DNA of 9,099 nt from Armatimonadota bacterium (GTDB lineage Bacteria; Vulcanimicrobiota; JACPDS01): positions 1 through 9,099 of the forward strand of contig JACPDS010000052.1 of assembly GCA_016183885.1 (NCBI GenBank), given 5' to 3'. The notes under the pieces are model-generated. The model was not told the origin of the DNA. It saw nothing but the letters and a program-made list of their open reading frames with translations, and did not search any database. A program made the translations under genes and the position numbers. Positions 1-6,178 of this stretch are shown one piece after another; the stretch's first letter is position 1; every line of letters begins with the position of its first letter.

Positions 1-329
1 GAAGACAGGTGCTGTTTGTCACCAGCGACGGACTTTCCGCGGCTCCGGATCGTTATGATTGGTTTCTCTCTTTTCCCCCCTATCTTGAGGCGGTTTTGCT
101 AGGGTTGACCTCTTATGAAATGCGGTTCGGCAACGGTTTGGATTATGCCGCAATGCAAGCCTGGATCTCCAATATCGATTGGAGTGACCGCGAAGTTGTG
201 GGTTCCCATGCCGAGAAGTACGGTTGGAGAACCGATCGAGCCGGTGTTTTTAATGGTAGCCTCTATTTTGTCCAAACCCGCTGGGGGAAGAAACGATACG
301 GCGTTATCCGATTTTTAACCCCTTCCTAG
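1..329 (+). CDS. 3' end of an unrecognised protein, higher G+C than the rest of the window
   Basis: The reading frame is open from the left edge (first full codon at 3, giving RQVLFVTSDG) to a TAG at 327-329. The gene therefore probably starts outside the window, and the GTG at 9 need not be a real start. The visible 108 or so residues are rich in Trp, Tyr, Gly and Arg and end with a strand-like segment, LYFVQTRWGKKRYGVIRF. Codon use is mixed, with many G/C third positions, and the stretch is about half G+C, in sharp contrast to the AT-rich genes that follow. This supports real coding sequence of different origin from its neighbours. I recognise no family, see no membrane segment in the visible part, and propose no function. 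Confidence 0.6.
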   Translation, partial: RQVLFVTSDGLSAAPDRYDWFLSFPPYLEAVLLGLTSYEMRFGNGLDYAAMQAWISNIDWSDREVVGSHAEKYGWRTDRAGVFNGSLYFVQTRWGKKRYGVIRFLTPS

Positions 330-347
330 AAAAAGCCCACCTTGGTA

Positions 348-376
348 TTGACATCTTCCGAAGAGAGTGGCATTAT
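348..376 (+). promoter_or_regulatory. Sigma70-like promoter, TTGACA - 17 nt - CATTAT
   Basis: A perfect -35 hexamer TTGACA (348-353) is followed after exactly 17 nt by CATTAT (371-376), which matches TATAAT at four of six positions. Transcription would begin near 383, at the left arm of an inverted repeat. If the promoter is real, the GTG at 367 lies upstream of the transcript start and cannot be the start codon of the following gene. In AT-rich DNA such matches occur by chance, but the perfect -35 and ideal spacing in a short intergenic gap make it credible. Confidence 0.5.
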
Positions 377-1230
377 TAAATGAACGAACAGTCGTTCGAT
401 GTAAATTATGGGAAGAAATCCTGAAAAAGATAAGATCTGAAATGCCGGAGATAAAATTAAATCTAGATCCCGCCAAGATTGAATCTAAAGACTTGCATGA
501 ATTCAAAGAACGCATTTTAGAAAAAATTGAAGAAAACCTTGATAATAAAGTATTCTTTGCTCCCAAAGAAAATATAAAAAACTTAGATAAGCTTTTTTTC
601 TCAGAATTTATGCTTAAAAAAATGATTCGAGATATTGAAGACAAAAATCCAGAGGTTGTTTATCTTTATAGCGATTCTATTAAATATATTAAAGCCTTAG
701 ATGATTTTTATAAACTAAACACCAACTATAATAACCAGCATATTCCCCTGAAGGACCTTGAATTTTTAAAACAATTCCCCAAAAATTATACCTGCCTGAC
801 AAACAATAAGCATAATTTGATCTTAGCTAATGCCGATTTATACAATAAACAAGCTTCTTCAAAAATATCTCCCTTAAAACATGAAATTTATCATGCTATT
901 GAAGGCTCTTTAATTGAAGAAGCTCCATTATTTTTCTTGGGATATATTCTCCCTGAAGCCACTAAAAACTATCAGATGTGCAAGAAATATGATAACGACC
1001 CAGCTAAATATGGCTCCCCGGGGGTAAAAGATGAGCAGGGGAAAACGCACGAATTTTTAGGTTCATACTCAGCTCTTTACAAAGATGAATACAGCGCTAA
1101 TACATTTTCCGCTTATTTTGATAATGAGGGAAACAAAATTCTTAAAGAAAATGATCCCATTCAACATACTTTTATTGAAAATCTAACTAATCTCTTAAAC
1201 CTAGCCAAAGACATTTCCCGCAAAAAATAA
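367..1230 (+). CDS. Zincin metallopeptidase resembling the anthrax lethal factor C-terminal (ATLF/PPEP) family
   Basis: Numbering is from the GTG at 367. The protein has HEIYH at residues 172-176, the zinc-binding HExxH motif with Glu173 as catalytic base. Downstream lies SYSALYKDEYSANTF (233-247). Its Tyr234 precedes Glu241 by seven residues, and the Glu is followed by (F/Y)xAxxF. This is the layout I recall for lethal factor (Tyr728, Glu735) and PPEP-1 (Tyr178, Glu185), where the Glu is the third zinc ligand and the Tyr assists catalysis. The gap from the last His to Glu is 65 residues, longer than in those proteins, so there is a loop insertion around 180-230. The N-terminal 150 residues are charged and helical, with no signal peptide or membrane segment, so the product looks cytoplasmic or is exported by another route. 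The start is uncertain: GTG 367 lacks a good ribosome site and lies inside the candidate promoter, while ATG 442 (Met26) is the next in-frame ATG. Substrate unknown. Confidence 0.7.
   Translation: MALLNERTVVRCKLWEEILKKIRSEMPEIKLNLDPAKIESKDLHEFKERILEKIEENLDNKVFFAPKENIKNLDKLFFSEFMLKKMIRDIEDKNPEVVYLYSDSIKYIKALDDFYKLNTNYNNQHIPLKDLEFLKQFPKNYTCLTNNKHNLILANADLYNKQASSKISPLKHEIYHAIEGSLIEEAPLFFLGYILPEATKNYQMCKKYDNDPAKYGSPGVKDEQGKTHEFLGSYSALYKDEYSANTFSAYFDNEGNKILKENDPIQHTFIENLTNLLNLAKDISRKK
382..397. promoter_or_regulatory. Inverted repeat GAACGA-ACAG-TCGTTC at the predicted transcription start
   Basis: GAACGA (382-387) and TCGTTC (392-397) are a perfect 6-bp inverted repeat separated by ACAG. It begins six bases after the candidate -10 box, so a bound repressor would cover the transcription start. 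CGTTC-type half-sites are common in operators of TetR-family repressors, which is why I list it as a candidate operator. No regulator gene is visible in the window. It could instead be a small hairpin in the 5' leader, or chance. Confidence 0.3.
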
Positions 1231-1232
1231 CT

Positions 1233-1275
1233 CAAGAAAGAAGAGGGTCAGAGTCTTTCTTGGTTCCCCTTTTTT
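1233..1275 (+). terminator. Hairpin after the peptidase stop, imperfect intrinsic terminator
   Basis: Three bases after the TAA (1228-1230), CAAGAAAGA (1233-1241) pairs perfectly with TCTTTCTTG (1254-1262) around a 12-nt loop. A run of six T (1270-1275) follows, but seven bases beyond the stem, and the stem is A/T-rich. It is well placed to end the peptidase transcript but is not textbook. The loop sequence GGGTCAGAGTC could instead belong to a repeat element. Confidence 0.4.
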
Positions 1276-1310
1276 AGCGGGAGCTGTCTAATAAGGGTAG
1301 GGATTTAATT

Positions 1311-1337
1311 TGTAGGGGTTCAATTTATTGAACCCGC
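1311..1337 (+). repeat. REP-like element, plus orientation (GTAG + palindrome)
   Basis: TGTAG (1311-1315) is followed directly by a perfect palindrome, GGGTTCAAT, loop TT, ATTGAACCC (1316-1335), then GC. A GTAG tetranucleotide immediately 5' of a hairpin is the hallmark of REP sequences mobilised by REP-associated tyrosine transposases (RAYT). A second copy lies inverted at 1363-1389. No transposase gene is present, so any activity would have to come from elsewhere in the genome. Confidence 0.6.
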
Positions 1338-1362
1338 GCCTGCCAGCATCAAGGTTAATAGA

Positions 1363-1389
1363 GCGGGTTTGATAAATCAAACCCCTACA
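1363..1389 (-). repeat. REP-like element, minus orientation, partner of 1311-1337
   Basis: Read on the minus strand, this is TGTAG (1389-1385), then GGGTTTGAT, loop TT, ATCAAACCC (1384-1365), then GC. It matches the plus-oriented copy at 23 of 27 positions. The four differences are two pairs that keep the internal hairpin fully paired. The two copies are separated by 25 nt (1338-1362) and face each other, forming a BIME-like unit that could fold into one long stem or two short ones. Confidence 0.6.
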
Positions 1390-1515
1390 TAAGGCGGCAA
1401 GTTATGTTTTTGGACAAGCCCCCCTACAACCCTACAGATTGAACTCCTGCAATAAATTTAAGTAAGATATAGGGGCTTTTTAGAACCTCCCCTTAAAAAA
1501 TGCGCGGAGAGATTT

Positions 1516-2994
1516 TTATCTTTTATGAGTAATTTTTACCATTTCAAAGATTGGTAAATTATGACGTTTGCGGTAAATAATATAAATTAAAATTCCTCCT
1601 ATGATAAAAGGAACTCCAATTAATCTGCCGTAATGATGGGTAATTGCCACAATAAGCCAGACAGTAAAAGTAGAAATTGCTCCCAATACTGCCGTTATAG
1701 GAATTTCCACACCTTTAATTTTAATGTTAGGTTTTAATTTATAAGGTCTGTTTAAAGCCGGCTCCTTAATTCTTAAAGCGATAATAGAGATATTAGCTAT
1801 GGCATAAGACAGCATTGCTCCAAAACTATAAGCATCGGCTAATTTAGTTATATCAGCCGGTATAAGCAACATCATGGCTAAAATAGAAAAGAAAATTACC
1901 GCTATATAAGGGGTTCTAGTTTTAGGATGAATCTTGCTTAAAGCCGAAGGAAGTTGTTTATGTTGTCCCATGGAAAAAGTTAAACGAGAAATTCCCATTA
2001 AACCGGCATTAGTAGCAATAACAAGAATGGTAAAAGCTAAAAAAGCTACCCAGAAACTCATAAATTTTGCTCCCCAGGGCAAATAATAAGCTATTCCGGC
2101 TATGGGATCATCTAAAAAACGCGTCGAAAGTTCGGTAATGAAATGGCCGTCAACTAACTTTACGGGCATAGCGCTTAAAGCAATACTTGACATTCCTAAA
2201 TAAATTAATAATACTACTCCCACGCATAAATAAATTGAGCGCGGCACATTTCTTTCAGGGCTTTTAGCTTCTTCAGCCATGTTAGAAACTGTTTCAATTC
2301 CCGTAAAAGCCACCATAACTATAGAAATACTAAAAATTAATTGTTTCCATGTAGGGGCAACTCCCCAGTGAATTTGAGAGATTAAAGTTTTAAAATTTAA
2401 AAGCAGGAAAACTCCTAATAAAATTAAAACTGCTTGAGTAAATAAATCGAATATAGTAACAAAAAAATTGAATTTTACCGATTCTCTTACCCCGATTACA
2501 TTTAAAATCATTAATAAAGCTAAAACTATTATAGCTCCTAAAATATGGTAATGATGATTTTTTAAAACAGGATAAAAATAAGCTAAATAACCAATTGAAA
2601 CATAAGCCGAAATAGCTATAGTAATAATATAATCCAGCATTTGAGCCCAGCCGGCAAAAAAACTCCAGAATTCATTAATGCCGCGTCTTGCAAAACTTGA
2701 AGCTCCTCCAGCCTCAGGAATAGCGGCCGTTCCCTCAATATAAGAAAGAGCGGTGAAAATAAAAAGTATCCCGGCTAACAAAAAAACTAAAGGAGTAGCC
2801 CCGAGAGCGTATAAAGCTGTCACTCCTAGGGCATAATAAATAGAAGAGCCTACATTAGCGTAAACCATGCTGAAAAGCCCGGAAACTCCTAAAGCTTTTC
2901 TTAACATAATATTACGATTACGGCGGCGGCGGAATATTTTATCCCCTAAATAACTGGTTTTTAAGCTGATTAAAGGATCTTTTTCATTTGGCAT
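1516..2994 (-). CDS. APC-superfamily amino acid permease
   Basis: This 492-residue integral membrane protein probably has 12 helices, beginning near residue 36 after a basic N-terminus (FRRRRNRN, 21-28). Family features visible are the unwound TM1 motif as GSSIYYALG (49-57), PEAGGASSFARRG (93-105) after TM2, and FTGIETVSNMAEEAKSPERNVPRSI-type sequence at 230-254, the signature region of APC transporters. The length is normal. The substrate, an amino acid or polyamine, cannot be read from sequence. Its position as last gene of an operon containing histidine ammonia-lyase makes histidine a reasonable guess only. The 33-nt gap upstream is almost pure A/T and has no Shine-Dalgarno sequence, unlike several neighbours. 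Confidence 0.85.
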   Translation of the reverse strand: MPNEKDPLISLKTSYLGDKIFRRRRNRNIMLRKALGVSGLFSMVYANVGSSIYYALGVTALYALGATPLVFLLAGILFIFTALSYIEGTAAIPEAGGASSFARRGINEFWSFFAGWAQMLDYIITIAISAYVSIGYLAYFYPVLKNHHYHILGAIIVLALLMILNVIGVRESVKFNFFVTIFDLFTQAVLILLGVFLLLNFKTLISQIHWGVAPTWKQLIFSISIVMVAFTGIETVSNMAEEAKSPERNVPRSIYLCVGVVLLIYLGMSSIALSAMPVKLVDGHFITELSTRFLDDPIAGIAYYLPWGAKFMSFWVAFLAFTILVIATNAGLMGISRLTFSMGQHKQLPSALSKIHPKTRTPYIAVIFFSILAMMLLIPADITKLADAYSFGAMLSYAIANISIIALRIKEPALNRPYKLKPNIKIKGVEIPITAVLGAISTFTVWLIVAITHHYGRLIGVPFIIGGILIYIIYRKRHNLPIFEMVKITHKR

Positions 2995-3027
2995 ATTATA
3001 TATACATATATTCTAAAAAATATTTTT

Positions 3028-3492
3028 TTAATCTTTTTCTAATCTTGATAATTTACTTTCTTCTAAAAAATCCAAATTAATTTTTAAGAGATTTTTAAAT
3101 TCTAAAATAAACCCATCTCTTCTTTTTTTAAGCGCTTCAATTTCTTCTTTTAACTTCTTAATTTCGGTTTTTTCTTCCTCTAAAATTTCTTTAGTTTGCA
3201 GGCTTGCATTTTTGATTAAAATTTCAGCTTCTCTCTTTTTATTCTCTAATAATTCATCAGCGGTTTTCTGAGCGGTTAAAATAGCTTTCTGCAAACTTTC
3301 TTCTAAATTTTGAAAATGTCCGAGACGTTCTTCTAAAATAGTTATTTTTTCCTTTAAGTGATTATTTTCTTCTGTAATTTCTTCAAAACTCTTTAACACT
3401 TCATCTAGAAAATCATCTACTTCTTTCTCGTTATAGCCGCGAAAAGCATGGCCGAATTTCTGATGAATAATATCAATCGGAGTTATCTTCAT
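3028..3492 (-). CDS. divIVA: DivIVA-family cell division / polarity protein
   Basis: DivIVA proteins bind curved membrane at septa and poles and recruit division or wall-growth partners. The N-terminus (MKITPIDIIHQKFGHAFRGY, 1-20, then NEKEVDDFLDEV) is a near-consensus DivIVA membrane-binding domain. It includes Phe17 and Arg18, the membrane-inserting pair known from Bacillus subtilis. Residues 30-125 form a long coiled coil, with the conserved QKAILTAQKTADELL stretch at 68-82. At 154 residues it is of normal length. An AAAGGA ribosome site precedes the ATG by about ten bases. The gene starts 2 nt after the yggS stop, a pairing also seen in Gram-positive division clusters, although sepF and yggT are absent here. 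Confidence 0.92.
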   Translation of the reverse strand: MKITPIDIIHQKFGHAFRGYNEKEVDDFLDEVLKSFEEITEENNHLKEKITILEERLGHFQNLEESLQKAILTAQKTADELLENKKREAEILIKNASLQTKEILEEEKTEIKKLKEEIEALKKRRDGFILEFKNLLKINLDFLEESKLSRLEKD

Positions 3493-3494
3493 AA

Positions 3495-4178
3495 TTATTT
3501 ATTCCTTTCGCCAAATAAAATTCTCCCTAATCTCACCAAATTACTTCCTTCGCTAACGGCTATTTCAAAATCATTGCTTGTTCCCATAGAAAGATATTTT
3601 CCTTCCCAGTTATAAAATTTATAAGCGTTAATTTCTAAAAATAATTGATAGATCTCTTTAAAATAAGGACGATTATCGTTTGGATTTTGACAAAGAGGAG
3701 GATAAGCCATTAAGCCATAAAAAGAAATATTTTTAAAATCAGCCCCGCTCTTTAATAAAGGAATAACTTCTTTTTTAAAAAATCCAAATTTACTTCTTTC
3801 CCGGGCTATATTTACTTCTAAAAGCACTGGCTGTTTTTTATTTTTTTTCTCCGCTTCCTGATTAATTTTTTTTAAAATTTCCCAGGAGTCAACACTATGA
3901 ATTAAATTAAATAAATCTATAATTTTTTTTACTTTATTTTTCTGCAGGTGCCCGATAAAATGCCAATTAGCTTCGGGAAATAAAGCAACTTTCTCTTCTG
4001 CTTCCTGCAGATAACTTTCTCCCAAGTTATTAATCCCTAAAGAAATTATTTCTTTAATTTTATTAACGCTTACTCTCTTTGTAACGGCTACTAAAATAAT
4101 ATCTTTATAAGATCGACCGGATTTTAAAGCAGATATTTTAATTTTATTTTTTATTTCTTCGAGAGTTTCTTTTAGCAT
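3495..4178 (-). CDS. yggS: YggS/PROSC-family PLP-binding protein
   Basis: This single-domain TIM-barrel protein binds pyridoxal phosphate and maintains PLP and amino acid balance; no enzymatic reaction is established for the family. Family marks are AVTKRV (31-36) with Lys34 as the PLP Schiff-base lysine, WHFIGHLQKNKVK (72-84), EVNIARERSKFGF (121-133), and SMGTSNDFEIAVSEGSNLVRLG (197-218), the phosphate-binding C-terminal segment. The usual Met after SMG is Thr here. The 227-residue length is typical. It starts 2 nt after the hutH stop and ends 2 nt before divIVA, so translational coupling is likely. PLP homeostasis also fits the PLP-dependent glycine decarboxylase encoded upstream. Confidence 0.93.
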   Translation of the reverse strand: MLKETLEEIKNKIKISALKSGRSYKDIILVAVTKRVSVNKIKEIISLGINNLGESYLQEAEEKVALFPEANWHFIGHLQKNKVKKIIDLFNLIHSVDSWEILKKINQEAEKKNKKQPVLLEVNIARERSKFGFFKKEVIPLLKSGADFKNISFYGLMAYPPLCQNPNDNRPYFKEIYQLFLEINAYKFYNWEGKYLSMGTSNDFEIAVSEGSNLVRLGRILFGERNK

Positions 4179-4180
4179 AG

Positions 4181-5701
4181 TTAATTTAGTTTTAGCCCTC
4201 CGATAACTTTTTCTATTTTTTTAACTAATTCCCCTTGAGCAATTATTTTTCGGGCTGTATTTATATCTTTATAAAGCAAGCGGTCGGATTTAAGAGCGGG
4301 AATTTTTTCTCTTTCCGATTCAAAAACAATTTTAACTGCCCGGCTTACTCTTTTTATATTTATATAATCTAAAGCTTGAATTGCGCAGAGCAATTCTACG
4401 GCTAAAATATCTTGAGTATTTTTTAAAATTTTAAGCAGCTTGAAGGCTGAAGTTGCCCCCATGCTTACATGATCTTCAAAACCTCCTGAAGTAGGAATAG
4501 AATCAACGCTGGCTGGATGGGCTAAGACTTTATTTTCCGAAACAAGCGAAGCCGCGGTATATTGAGTGATCATTAAACCTGAATTTAATCCGCCTTGAGA
4601 AGTTAAAAAAACAGGCAGATCGGGATTATAAGCGGTAAGCAATTTATCAATTCTTCTTTCTGAAATATTCGCTAAATAAGATAATCCAATCGCTAATAAA
4701 TCCAAAGCCAAAGCCAGCGGCGCGCCATGAAAATTTCCTCCCGTTAAAACTAATTTTTCTTTAGAAAAAATTAAAGGATTATCGGTAGCTGAATTAATCT
4801 CTATCTTAAAAATAGAATCGGCAAATTTAGCCGATTCTTTAGCGGCCCCATGGACCTGAGGAATACAGCGTAAAGAATAAGCGTCTTGCACTTTATTAAT
4901 ATTTTTTGTTTTAAAACCGTTAATTAAAAGAGAAATATTATAAGCGGTAGCTTTTTGGCCGCAATGTTCTCTTACTTTATGAAGCAAAGGATGAAACGGG
5001 GCATCAGTTGCTTCTAATGCCTCTAAAGTTGCTGTGGAAATAATATCCGCCATTTTTAATAAGAGGAAGAAATCTTGAAGAATAAGCACTCCTAAAGCGC
5101 TCATCAAGCAAGTGCCGTTAATTAAAGCTAATCCTTCTTTAGGTGCAAGTTTAAAGGGCAAAAGCCCGAATGATTTTAAAGCAGCTCCCGCATTCATTTT
5201 TTTCCCGGAGCAAAAGACTTCTCCTTCTCCAATTAAAACCGCCGCTAGATGAGCTAAAGGAGCTAAATCCCCGCTTGCCCCTACTGACCCATGCGATGGA
5301 ATTAAAGGATGGATTTTAAAATTTAATAAGTCTAATAAGGCTTCAATTAATTTTAATCTTACCCCTGAATAACCTTTAACTAAAGTATTGGCTCTAATAA
5401 GAATAATCGCTCTAATACAATCTAGCGGAAGAGGATCTCCCACGCCTGCGCAATGACTTAAAATTAAATTGCGCTGTAAAGTTTCCAAGTCAATATCTGA
5501 AATTTTTATATTATTTAACCTGCCAAAACCTGTATTAATCCCATAAATAACCTGCTCTTGAGATAACAAATCTTCTAAAAAATGGCGATTGGATTTTATT
5601 TCTGCTTTTTTTGCGGGAGAAACGGCTACTTTTAAATTTTTCCGGGCAACATTCTCTATATCTTCAAAAGTTAAGTTTTCTCCATCTAAAAATAATTTCA
5701 T
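4181..5701 (-). CDS. hutH: Histidine ammonia-lyase
   Basis: Converts L-histidine to urocanate and ammonia in the cytoplasm using the MIO cofactor, formed autocatalytically from Ala142-Ser143-Gly144 in GSVGASGDLAPLAH (138-151). The histidine-specific residues known from the Pseudomonas putida enzyme are all present: Tyr53 (in VIYGINTGFG), His83 (in LSHCAG), Asn195 (INGT), Tyr275 and Arg278 (DAYSLRC), Phe324 (GGNFHG) and Glu409 (EDHVSMG). The Ser82-His83 pair argues for histidine rather than phenylalanine or tyrosine. The usual Gln before Glu409 is Phe408. At 506 residues it is full length. The ATG directly follows the TAA of the preceding gene, with AGGA as ribosome site. No hutU, hutI or other Hut gene is in the window. 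Confidence 0.94.
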   Translation of the reverse strand: MKLFLDGENLTFEDIENVARKNLKVAVSPAKKAEIKSNRHFLEDLLSQEQVIYGINTGFGRLNNIKISDIDLETLQRNLILSHCAGVGDPLPLDCIRAIILIRANTLVKGYSGVRLKLIEALLDLLNFKIHPLIPSHGSVGASGDLAPLAHLAAVLIGEGEVFCSGKKMNAGAALKSFGLLPFKLAPKEGLALINGTCLMSALGVLILQDFFLLLKMADIISTATLEALEATDAPFHPLLHKVREHCGQKATAYNISLLINGFKTKNINKVQDAYSLRCIPQVHGAAKESAKFADSIFKIEINSATDNPLIFSKEKLVLTGGNFHGAPLALALDLLAIGLSYLANISERRIDKLLTAYNPDLPVFLTSQGGLNSGLMITQYTAASLVSENKVLAHPASVDSIPTSGGFEDHVSMGATSAFKLLKILKNTQDILAVELLCAIQALDYINIKRVSRAVKIVFESEREKIPALKSDRLLYKDINTARKIIAQGELVKKIEKVIGGLKLN

Positions 5702-6178
5702 TTAATCTATCCTTTTTAACATTATTATGTATTCTTCTTTTAAGCCTAGTTTTTGAGCTAAATTTAAAGAAGCTGTATTATTTGAAGTAATTAAGCAGCT
5801 AAAATATTTTAAATTTAATTCTTTAGCTTTATTTAAGGCTTCTTTAAATAAAGCTAAGGCAACTCCGCATTTGCGAAATTCTTTTTCAACCGCTAAATCT
5901 AATCCAAAAAATTCTGGAATTTGAGTAATTAAGTCTTTTTGTTCTTTCAGCATAACATAACCGATTATTTTGTTTTCTGCCTCAGCCACCAAAATTTTTA
6001 AATTTTGATGTGTTTTTAGCAAGTTTTCCCAGGATTTTAATATAGCTTGGATTTTATTTTCTGCTTCTTTTAAATTTATTTTTCTTAAAGGTGAAATAGA
6101 AAATTTAAAATTTTTAATGGCTAAATCTTTAATAAAAATAAAATCTTCTTTTCTAGCCGGGCGGATTAAAATTTCCAT
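5702..6178 (-). CDS. GNAT-family N-acetyltransferase, second of a tandem pair
   Basis: A 158-residue GNAT-fold protein expected to transfer an acyl group from acyl-CoA to an unknown amine. It opens with MEILIRPARKEDFIFIKDLA, a classic GNAT first strand and helix. Motif A is LAVEKEFRKCGVALALF (95-111), where the pyrophosphate loop RxxGxG/A reads RKCGVA. The C-terminal segment LNLAQKLGLKEE has Ala where many GNATs carry the general-acid Tyr, so catalysis may differ. It shares the position-matched motif FSISPLR (26-32) and overall pattern with the upstream gene. It starts inside the last 26 nt of that gene, and hutH follows with no gap, so it is probably translationally coupled to both. Confidence 0.8.
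   Translation of the reverse strand: MEILIRPARKEDFIFIKDLAIKNFKFSISPLRKINLKEAENKIQAILKSWENLLKTHQNLKILVAEAENKIIGYVMLKEQKDLITQIPEFFGLDLAVEKEFRKCGVALALFKEALNKAKELNLKYFSCLITSNNTASLNLAQKLGLKEEYIIMLKRID

Larger units (their letters stand above)
1279..1424. mobile_element. Possible MITE-like element with short imperfect terminal inverted repeats
   Basis: The left end GGGAGCTGTCTAATAA (1279-1294) resembles the reverse complement of the right end, GGGGGCTTGTCCAAAAA (1423-1407), with a one-base gap and about three mismatches. GGGCTGTCCAAAA-like ends are typical of several insertion-sequence families. The roughly 145 bp between them hold the REP-like pair and no coding sequence. No target-site duplication is evident: the flanks are TTTAGC on the left and TACAAC on the right. 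The call rests only on the inverted ends. Confidence 0.3.
1231..1515. other. Intergenic region between opposing genes, repeats only
   Basis: This 285-bp gap separates the plus-strand peptidase from the 3' end of the minus-strand operon. I see no coding sequence in it. It contains the post-stop hairpin, the REP-like pair and possible terminal repeats. It also carries extra GTAGGG words, on the plus strand at 1297-1302 and on the minus strand at 1427-1422 and 1435-1430, all pointing inward like the REP-like arms. From 1441 to 1515 there is only AT-rich sequence with a weak AGGGG/CCCCT pairing and no convincing terminator for the minus-strand operon. Confidence 0.6.

Noticed and set aside
115..318. 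Plus-strand open frame of 67 codons inside the left-edge gene fragment
   Set aside because: It overlaps a frame with better coding character and resembles no protein family.
380..424. ATG at 380 as the peptidase start
   Set aside because: It is out of frame and reaches a TGA after 14 codons, so it would need a frameshift.
315..644. Minus-strand open frame of 109 codons opposite the peptidase gene
   Set aside because: It is antisense to the 5' part of the peptidase and of low-complexity Ser/Phe/Ile composition, typical of the reverse of AT-rich coding sequence.
1241..1256. GGGTCAGAGTC as the end of a RAYT-type or other transposon
   Set aside because: It is a short word inside a hairpin loop with no partner copy in the window.
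1463..1515. Possible terminator for the minus-strand operon (AGGGG/CCCCT pairing, and AAAAAT/ATTTTT around GCGC)
   Set aside because: The stems are only 5-6 bp, one is all A/T, and no T-run follows the G/C stem on the minus strand.
2995..3027. Internal promoter in the A/T-only gap before the permease
   Set aside because: TATAAT-like words are unavoidable in such sequence; no -35 match is seen, and the word abuts the ATG, leaving no room for a start site.
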